Part shown: positions 1-4,557 of the stretch, in pieces
Position numbering within the stretch: the first letter of the stretch is position 1
Layout of the letters: every line of letters begins with the position of its first letter
Source of the DNA: Alphaproteobacteria bacterium
GTDB taxonomy: Bacteria > Pseudomonadota > Alphaproteobacteria > Micavibrionales > Micavibrionaceae
Length of the DNA stretch: 7,200 nucleotides
Reading direction: 5' to 3'
NCBI GenBank assembly: GCA_023141075.1
Contig: JAGLKL010000067.1
Coordinates: 1 to 7,200 of the forward strand
The notes under the pieces: generated by a model
What the model was told of the DNA's origin: nothing
Databases searched by the model: none
What the model saw: the letters and a program-made list of their open reading frames with translations, nothing else
Made by a program: the position numbers and the translations under genes

Positions 1-25
1 CGTATGTGTACGGCATGGATAAAAG

Positions 26-54
26 CTTACAATAAAATAATGATTTTTTATAAG
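26..54 (+). promoter_or_regulatory. Putative sigma70-type promoter for rho
   Basis: CTTACA at 26-31 matches the -35 consensus at 4 of 6 bases. It is followed after 17 bases by TATAAG at 49-54, which matches the -10 consensus at 5 of 6. Transcription would start near 61 and give a leader of roughly 70 bases before the rho ATG. The region is AT-rich, so a chance match is possible, and an upstream gene outside the window could also read through into rho. Confidence 0.4.
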
Positions 55-79
55 ATCAGATGTTTTTATCTGGATAGCG

Positions 80-99
80 AAAAGATTTTAGCATCTTTT
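80..99 (+). other. AT-rich hairpin in the rho leader
   Basis: AAAAGAT (80-86) pairs with ATCTTTT (93-99) around a six-base loop, and one further T follows. The stem has only one G-C pair, so it is weak. A second small hairpin, CAGAT/ATCTG, lies just upstream at about 57-72. Rho autoregulates through its leader in well-studied bacteria, so structure here could matter, but nothing in the sequence proves a regulatory role. Confidence 0.25.
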
Positions 100-133
100 T
101 CCAGTAAGGTACTGATTAAGTTACGAGTTTTTC

Positions 134-1387
134 ATGAATTTACAGGAATTAAAAACACGCTCTCCTGCCGAGTTGCTGGCTTTTGCTGAGGAACTTGAAA
201 TAGAGAACTGCAATACAATGCGCAAACAAGACATGATGTTTGCAATTTTAAAGCAATTGGCTAGTCAGGGTGTTCCCATATCAGGCTCAGGCGTTCTGGA
301 AGTTTTGCAGGACGGGTTCGGTTTTCTTCGTTCTCCTGAAGAAAATTATTTGCCTGGCCCCGATGATATCTATGTTTCTCCTTCGCAAGTACGGCGTTTT
401 GGTCTTCGCACCGGGGACATCGTTGAAGGGGATATTCGTGCTCCAAAAGATTCAGAGCGGTATTTTGCATTGCTGAGGGTCGGCTTGATTAGTAATGAGC
501 CTCCTGAAAAACTGCGTCATAGAATAAACTTTGATAACCTCACTCCTCTTTATCCCGACCGCAAAGTTACCCTTGAAATTGATGATCCGACCAAGAATAA
601 TAATGTACAGCGCATCATTGAGCTGACTGCTCCGATTGGGTTTGGCCAACGTGCCTTGATTGTGGCGCCGCCGCGTACGGGTAAAACGGTTATGTTGCAA
701 AATATCGCGACTTCGGTCGCAGCCAATCATCCAGAAGCGTACCTAATTGTTCTTCTTATTGATGAGCGTCCTGAGGAAGTAACCGATATGGCGCGTTCTG
801 TGCGCGGGGAAGTGGTTTCCTCGACTTTTGACGAGCCGGCTTCGCGTCACGTACAGGTAGCCGAGATGGTGATGGAAAAAGCAAAGCGCCTTGTGGAACA
901 TAGGCGCGATGTTGTGATTTTGCTGGATTCTATTACTCGTCTGGCACGGGCTTATAATACGGTTGTACCCTCCTCTGGTAAGGTTCTGACGGGTGGTGTG
1001 GATGCCAATGCCTTGCAACGTCCCAAGCGCTTCTTTGGAGCTGCGCGGAATATAGAGCAGGGCGGTTCTCTGACAATTATTGCTACGGCGCTGATTGATA
1101 CCGGTTCTCGTATGGACGAAGTGATATTTGAAGAATTTAAGGGTACCGGTAACTCAGAAATTGTTCTGGATCGTAAACTTGCTGATAGGCGTGTGTTCCC
1201 GGCGATTGATATTCAAAAATCCGGTACGCGGAAAGAAGAGTTATTGGTTGGGGCTGATTTACAGAAAATGTGGGTGTTGCGCCGTATTCTCAATCCTATG
1301 GGCACAGTGGATGCGGTTGAATTCTTGCTTGGCAAGCTTAAAGGCACTAAGAATAATGACGAGTTCTTCAAATCTATGAACCAGTAA
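134..1387 (+). CDS. rho: Transcription termination factor Rho
   Basis: This is Rho, the hexameric RNA-dependent ATPase and 5'-3' RNA/DNA translocase that ends transcription of untranslated RNA in the cytoplasm. The 417 residues are essentially the length of E. coli Rho (419) and align end to end, so the ATG at 134 is well supported, although its ribosome binding site is weak (ACGAG at 123-127). Visible elements in order are: the N-terminal helical domain with MRKQDMMFAILK (29-40); the cold-shock-like RNA-binding domain with RNP1 GFGFLR (61-66); Walker A PPRTGKT (179-185); the catalytic Glu211 in LIDERPEE; Walker B ending at Asp265; the Q-loop around GKVLTGGVDA (282-291); the R-loop KGTGN (336-340); and the arginine-finger region SGTRKEE with Arg366. 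Position 181 is Arg where E. coli has Lys, a common conservative change. No large insertion, truncation or frameshift is present. Confidence 0.98.
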   Translation: MNLQELKTRSPAELLAFAEELEIENCNTMRKQDMMFAILKQLASQGVPISGSGVLEVLQDGFGFLRSPEENYLPGPDDIYVSPSQVRRFGLRTGDIVEGDIRAPKDSERYFALLRVGLISNEPPEKLRHRINFDNLTPLYPDRKVTLEIDDPTKNNNVQRIIELTAPIGFGQRALIVAPPRTGKTVMLQNIATSVAANHPEAYLIVLLIDERPEEVTDMARSVRGEVVSSTFDEPASRHVQVAEMVMEKAKRLVEHRRDVVILLDSITRLARAYNTVVPSSGKVLTGGVDANALQRPKRFFGAARNIEQGGSLTIIATALIDTGSRMDEVIFEEFKGTGNSEIVLDRKLADRRVFPAIDIQKSGTRKEELLVGADLQKMWVLRRILNPMGTVDAVEFLLGKLKGTKNNDEFFKSMNQ

Positions 1388-1408
1388 GGGACGGTTATTT
1401 CTACTGGT
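1380..1408 (+). other. Hairpin across the rho stop codon
   Basis: ACCAGTA (1380-1386) can pair with TACTGGT (1402-1408) across a 15-base loop, so the stem overlaps the rho stop codon. No T-run follows, so this is not a standard intrinsic terminator. It could protect the 3' end of the mRNA, or it may be chance. No better terminator is visible after rho. Confidence 0.2.
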
Positions 1409-1728
1409 CTTCGTTAATATATAGTAGTTTCACTCCCATTTACTTGCTGACATTCACTGATACCGATTATCATTCCTTGAAAATAATAGAAAATTCCACT
1501 TCAAAATACCCTTATTTTATGAGGGATTACCAAATGACTATATTAGCTACAGATTAATCTGAGACGGATGGCGGGTCAATTTACATAAACACATTACACT
1601 GCCTATGCTGTTTTTGTGCCTCGTTTTTAGGTAAATTTTATTTGTATATGCGCAAAATATTTTCTTTATTCTTTCCACATTTTACAGAAATGATGCCAAA
1701 AAACGCAATAAAGTCAAAACGATAGTGT

Positions 1729-1758
1729 TTGCCATAATCATTTTTTTGTGTGTACAAT
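1729..1758 (+). promoter_or_regulatory. Sigma70-type promoter for the parS-bearing exported-protein gene
   Basis: TTGCCA at 1729-1734 (5 of 6) and TACAAT at 1753-1758 (5 of 6) are separated by 18 bases. This is the best promoter-like pair in the window. Transcription would begin near 1765. That placement rules out the in-frame GTG at 1750 as the translation start, because it lies inside the promoter, and points to the starts at 1807-1849. Confidence 0.6.
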
Positions 1759-1794
1759 GAAGATATAAGTTACGTTAAAGGCACTAATTTAAAC

Positions 1795-1800
1795 AGAGGT
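1795..1800 (+). promoter_or_regulatory. Ribosome binding site that decides the start at 1807
   Basis: AGAGGT lies six bases before the GTG at 1807, a near-ideal spacing. A weaker alternative, GGTGGG at 1806-1811, sits four bases before the ATG at 1816. The ATG at 1849 has only GTGG at 1841-1844 in front of it. Confidence 0.5.
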
Positions 1801-1806
1801 TACTTG

Positions 1807-2370
1807 GTGGGAAAAATGGGGCTTAATTTTGCTATTATTCGTGGTTTTATGTCTGCGCGTCCGTTTGTAAGGGCACGCAACACCGGACGTTTGTTATTGC
1901 TGGCTGTCCTTGTTTTGGCTTTTTCAGTCGGGACAGCGCGTTCTTATGTTTTTAATGCTGATGAGAATGTTTCACGTGAAACATCGCATTCATTTGATGA
2001 AATTATTAATATGACGGAAGCTATCGACGCGAAGCGAGTTTCCGCACGTTCTTCTTCCTCTGCTGCTGGCAATCTGTGTATGTCCTTGCTCAATACTAAA
2101 AATACACCTCTCTCTAAGACTCCTGCAGTCAGAACCCAACGCCCGGTTGGGAAAGTAGCTGCGTTAGGATTGTTACTCGGGGCTCGTTTCGCTCTCGCGC
2201 CTCTAGAGCAACATAATCGCACTGTTGTTAGTGAACCTGATGTTATGCTTGAGTGTCAGGTCGTTAAGCTTGATGAAAAGGATGCTCCTGCGCGTTCTGT
2301 CCGTGCTATTGCTGCCTATCGTCAATGTCAGAAAGATCAGGCCTTGAGCCGGATTGCTTCGGCGCGCTAA
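1807..2370 (+). CDS. Exported or membrane-anchored hypothetical protein with an in-frame parS
   Basis: I do not recognise this 187-residue protein. Starting at GTG 1807, a basic stretch (RPFVRARNTGR, 18-28) leads into a hydrophobic core (LLLLAVLVLAFSVG, 29-42) and TARS. This is typical of a Sec signal peptide or an uncleaved anchor, so the rest probably lies in the periplasm. The hexapeptide NVSRET (54-59), encoded by a perfect parS, follows shortly after the predicted cleavage zone. Next come a Ser/Ala-rich stretch (79-87), a short hydrophobic segment (VAALGLLLGARFALA, 117-131) and a charged C-terminus. There are three cysteines (91, 150, 174). The start is uncertain: ATG 1816 and ATG 1849 also leave the signal intact (184 and 173 residues). 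The gene stands alone, with its own promoter and a strong terminator, which supports it being real. No enzymatic motif is visible, so no function is assigned. Confidence 0.75.
   Translation: MGKMGLNFAIIRGFMSARPFVRARNTGRLLLLAVLVLAFSVGTARSYVFNADENVSRETSHSFDEIINMTEAIDAKRVSARSSSSAAGNLCMSLLNTKNTPLSKTPAVRTQRPVGKVAALGLLLGARFALAPLEQHNRTVVSEPDVMLECQVVKLDEKDAPARSVRAIAAYRQCQKDQALSRIASAR
1967..1984. other. parS: parS centromere site 1
   Basis: The perfect 16-base parS palindrome TGTTTCACGTGAAACA is at 1968-1983 and extends to an 18-base perfect palindrome with the flanking A and T. This matches the parS consensus used in Caulobacter and other proteobacteria. ParB binds such sites, loads as a CTP-dependent clamp and spreads, and with ParA it segregates the chromosome origin. 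The site lies inside a coding region and is read as Asn-Val-Ser-Arg-Glu-Thr. Expected nearby parA and parB genes are outside the window. Confidence 0.93.
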
Positions 2371-2423
2371 CCTAATGTTTTTTCGAAAGTGCAAAAGCTT
2401 TCGTGTATTTGTCCCTTGTTGCT

Positions 2424-2462
2424 GGTCGTTCTGTAGCTTTAAAGCTCAGAGCGACCTTTTTT
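2424..2462 (+). terminator. Strong intrinsic terminator after the exported-protein gene
   Basis: A ten-base-pair stem pairs 2424-2433 with 2447-2456 and includes one G-T pair. It continues, after a single bulged T at 2434, as a four-pair inner stem (AGCT 2435-2438 with 2443-2446) around a TTAA loop. Six T residues follow at 2457-2462. The layout works only for plus-strand transcription, because the other side has no T-run. It ends the transcript of the gene stopping at 2370 and shields the convergent gene from read-through. Confidence 0.9.
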
Positions 2463-2476
2463 ATGTAAGATGTGAG

Positions 2477-2492
2477 AAAACGTGCGTAACGT
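2477..2492 (-). terminator. Weak possible terminator for the minus-strand membrane protein gene
   Basis: On the minus strand, just past the stop codon, ACGT pairs with ACGT around a five-base loop (plus-strand 2480-2492) and runs into a short TTTT. The stem is only four to five pairs, so termination here would be inefficient. I see no better candidate for this gene; Rho-dependent termination is equally possible. Confidence 0.2.
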
Positions 2493-2502
2493 CTTGTTTT
2501 TA

Positions 2503-4227
2503 TTAAATAGGCAAGGCGTTTACCAAAGCAGCATACCATTCAGGCGGCGTAGCCTCTGCAATATGACGGCTGGCTTCTACGGCGGCTAGGAATGCTGTGC
2601 CGGAAGCCCCGATATTCCAGTAAATCGCCCCCCCCAATTTTGGCGCTGCCGTTTTTATTTTGTTTGGCAGGAGCATTCCTATCGTTTTCCTTAAGGCATT
2701 TTGTGCACCGCTCTGTATGCCGATTATGCCAATATAAGTGGCCGCGCCTAATAAAACTGCATCTGCTAGGCCATGCAGCATAGAGTTTGGAATATTGCCC
2801 AGAATGTTCTCTCGTATAGGTGTCAGAAAATATGCGCAGAAAAGGGCGGCATAGCTTAATCCGGCGATAATCGTACCAATCATGCGCGGTTTTTTTGTAA
2901 TATTCTTTAATGCATGATCGGACAAAGAAATAATTTCAGTAGCTGCATTGTCTGATAACCCTAGCGGATTTGCGCTCTTCAGCTTAACTCTTGCTTTTTT
3001 GAGAGAAGACGTTGCTGTAAAGACAATGCCTTCTTTGATTGTGCGGTATTCTCCTGCGGCCATGAGGTTTTCGTGTACGTTTCCGCGGAGTTCGGCAGCA
3101 TCTTTAAGCTTTCTAAGGCCGTTTGCGATCAGATCGTCAAGAAAAGGCGAAACATGTGTCAGAACTGCTTTTTGCCCGAATAAAAACGTATAATAACTTT
3201 TGTCGTTAATGGCGTATTCGATATGCCCATAAGGTAAGGTGACATCATAAAGAATTGGAAAGCAGATGTCGCCCTCTTTCATCGCTTTGTTAAATGGATT
3301 GTCGGTGTCAGGCAAACTAGCCTGAATTTTTTTCCATTGAGCGAGGTTCATATTATCGGTGATAATACGGATAATGGCATGCTCTGAGAGGTCAGAATTG
3401 CGCTCTTCCATAGATGTGGCGACTTTATCAGGCAGATTTTCCTTGGGATAGAAAAAGTTTGTCCGTGCTTGGATTTCTTGTGTAAAGACATGGCTGTTCC
3501 AAGCTGTGCCTTGACAGCTCGGACATTGGGTAAACCCCCGGCTGGAGCAGACTTTACATGGAATATAGCCAGTTTGATTGCACAAGATGCAGCCGACGAA
3601 GCCTTGTCCGTGACAAATCGGACATTGTATTTTTCTGTTGGCATCTCCCGGCATGGAAACCATCCTAGCGCCACCACAATGCTTGCAAGGCGTGCGGCGC
3701 GTCCCTTTGCAGCGTGTGCAAACGATACGACCATTCCCACTGCAGGGCAGGCATTGTATGGTTCCTTTTGCCTTGCAGGTTCTGCAGGCTTCGAAAATAA
3801 CGAATTCTTTTTTTAATGCCGGTAGCGGGACGTAAGTGTTGTCTGTTTGTATACCAAAGCCCTTATCTTTGCGGTTAAGGGCAGTCTCGCGTACGTTGCG
3901 TTCAAGATCTGCCTTGTTTTCGAGAGCCTTATACGCGTTGTCCATTTCTATATTAGCGCTCTCTTCGGTTTCTACCTTTTTGGCACTTTCATAACGACCT
4001 GGTTTAAGAGATTTCTCTCGCTCAAAAACCAAGGTCATAAGAGTGTATGCGCTAAAGCGCAAGACTTTGCCCTCAAATGCCTCGAGTTTGACATCTTCCG
4101 GTTTATATTTATTGCCCTTAACAAGGTTCCTGATTGTCTCAAAAGCCTGGTCTTTGTACTCTGGGTCGATTTTTAGCTCATGAATTTGAGCATCAAGCGG
4201 TAGTGCATTTTCCGGTGTATCTGTCAC
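2503..4227 (-). CDS. Membrane protein with eight CxxC pairs, DnaJ-type zinc-ribbon-like, no J domain
   Basis: This 574-residue protein is not one I can name. The start is GTG at 4227, seven bases after TGAGGAA (minus strand, 4241-4235); the frame stays open further upstream only because it runs antisense to the next gene. Residues 1-145 are charged and largely helical-looking. Residues 148-238 hold eight CxxC pairs beginning at Cys148, 159, 170 and 181, then 202, 213, 224 and 235: two blocks of four, each with an exact 11-residue period, joined by a short linker. Several are followed by Gly-x-Gly as in the DnaJ cysteine-rich domain (SGNG, HGQG). Sixteen cysteines could hold four zinc ions, against two in DnaJ. 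Residues 250-440 are an unrecognised, probably soluble region. The C-terminus has two or three hydrophobic segments (about 450-468, 488-508, 533-551). There is no J domain (no HPD motif) and no signal peptide. A membrane-tethered protein-binding or chaperone-like role is inference from the fold only. Confidence 0.85.
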   Translation of the reverse strand: MTDTPENALPLDAQIHELKIDPEYKDQAFETIRNLVKGNKYKPEDVKLEAFEGKVLRFSAYTLMTLVFEREKSLKPGRYESAKKVETEESANIEMDNAYKALENKADLERNVRETALNRKDKGFGIQTDNTYVPLPALKKEFVIFEACRTCKAKGTIQCLPCSGNGRIVCTRCKGTRRTPCKHCGGARMVSMPGDANRKIQCPICHGQGFVGCILCNQTGYIPCKVCSSRGFTQCPSCQGTAWNSHVFTQEIQARTNFFYPKENLPDKVATSMEERNSDLSEHAIIRIITDNMNLAQWKKIQASLPDTDNPFNKAMKEGDICFPILYDVTLPYGHIEYAINDKSYYTFLFGQKAVLTHVSPFLDDLIANGLRKLKDAAELRGNVHENLMAAGEYRTIKEGIVFTATSSLKKARVKLKSANPLGLSDNAATEIISLSDHALKNITKKPRMIGTIIAGLSYAALFCAYFLTPIRENILGNIPNSMLHGLADAVLLGAATYIGIIGIQSGAQNALRKTIGMLLPNKIKTAAPKLGGAIYWNIGASGTAFLAAVEASRHIAEATPPEWYAALVNALPI

Positions 4228-4296
4228 TGGTATATTCCTCAGAATGCTAGTATAACTAGTCGATGTTAAGCTTACTGAATCTGAGGATAAGAAACA
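4228..4296. promoter_or_regulatory. Divergent intergenic region with overlapping promoter-like elements
   Basis: This 69-base gap separates two divergent genes and must hold the starts of both unless transcription comes from elsewhere. At its centre is the inverted repeat CTAGT-ATA-ACTAG (4247-4259). On the minus strand this contains TATACT (4254-4249), a 5-of-6 match to -10. On the plus strand TGCTAGTAT (4245-4253) resembles an extended -10. No good -35 is seen for either. The two ribosome binding sites form a mirror pair, TCCTCAGA (4237-4244) and TCTGAGGA (4280-4287). Confidence 0.4.
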
Positions 4297-4557
4297 ATGA
4301 AATTCAATTTTGATATAGAATGTACCCCCGAAGAAGCACGCGCATTTTTTGGTTTGCCAGATGTTGCGCCAATGCAAGAGCATGTTATGAAGGAGTTGGA
4401 AGATCAGATGCAGGAAAATATTCGTAACCTGTCTCCTGAAGAAATGGTGAAGACATGGATGCCGGCAACGATGCAGGGTTGGGGCGAGATGCAAAAAATG
4501 TTTTTGGGTCAGATGGGCATGAACATGCCGGAAGCGGGCGGAAAAGGTAAAAAATAG
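4297..4557 (+). CDS. DUF6489-like small protein upstream of mnmE
   Basis: This 86-residue, methionine-rich (12 Met), acidic protein has a basic tail (GGKGKK). The opening KFNFDIECTPEEARAFFGLPDV (from residue 2), a helical middle and a WMPATMQGWGEMQKMF block (54-69) fit my recollection of the alphaproteobacterial DUF6489 family, whose function is not known. The MQxMF-type helix is loosely reminiscent of phasin-like or TIGR-type helical proteins, but I would not assign that. The start is ATG 4297, nine bases after GAGGA (4283-4287). Its stop codon TAG shares its last G with the GTG of mnmE, so it probably forms an operon with mnmE and may be translationally coupled to it. It has no signal peptide or membrane segment and is likely cytoplasmic. 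Confidence 0.8.
   Translation: MKFNFDIECTPEEARAFFGLPDVAPMQEHVMKELEDQMQENIRNLSPEEMVKTWMPATMQGWGEMQKMFLGQMGMNMPEAGGKGKK

Larger units (their letters stand above)
1388..1806. other. Gene-free AT-rich intergenic region between rho and the exported-protein gene
   Basis: These 419 bases hold no open reading frame with coding character on either strand. I see no tRNA, no known riboswitch layout and no clear terminator. What is visible is: the hairpin over the rho stop; a six-base-pair hairpin at 1509-1525 (CCCTTA/TGAGGG with one G-T pair) without a T-run; a Fur-box-like string at 1459-1477; a parS half-site GTTTCAC at 1427-1433; and a good promoter at 1729-1758. The last 50 bases are the likely 5' untranslated leader of the next gene. 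A small RNA cannot be excluded. Confidence 0.5.

Noticed and set aside
4..189. Short open frame at the window start
   Set aside because: It spans the rho promoter and leader and runs into rho in another frame; there is no ribosome binding site and no coding character.
1427..1433. parS half-site GTTTCAC in the intergenic region
   Set aside because: Only half of the palindrome is present; the second half (TCCCATT) does not match, so ParB loading is not expected.
1459..1477. Fur-box-like string GATACCGATTATCATTCCT, 14 of 19 matches to the E. coli consensus
   Set aside because: It is not near a promoter or a gene start, the right arm is poor, and AT-rich spacer often gives such matches. Iron regulation in Alphaproteobacteria often uses other motifs.
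1672..1680. DnaA-box-like sequence near CTTTCCACA, considered as a sign of the replication origin
   Set aside because: It is a single 7-of-9 match with no cluster of further boxes and no AT-rich unwinding element arranged around it. The origin is probably near but not in this window.
1338..1787. Exact 13-base direct repeat TTAAAGGCACTAA at 1338-1350 and 1775-1787
   Set aside because: One copy is rho coding sequence. A 13-mer repeat somewhere in 7.2 kb has a substantial chance probability, and nothing between the copies suggests a mobile element or attachment sites.
1750..1806. Start of the exported-protein gene at GTG 1750
   Set aside because: This codon lies inside the promoter, just before the -10 at 1753-1758, so it would not be transcribed. 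Later starts have ribosome binding sites.
2384..2403. Hairpin CGAAAG/CTTTCG after the exported-protein gene, considered as a minus-strand terminator
   Set aside because: The T-run at 2378-2383 lies on the plus strand before the hairpin, which is wrong for both directions. The true terminator is the larger hairpin at 2424-2462.
3348..3816. Cysteine-rich open frames overlapping the CxxC region on both strands
   Set aside because: They are other-frame readings of the repetitive cysteine codons of the minus-strand gene and have no start signals of their own.
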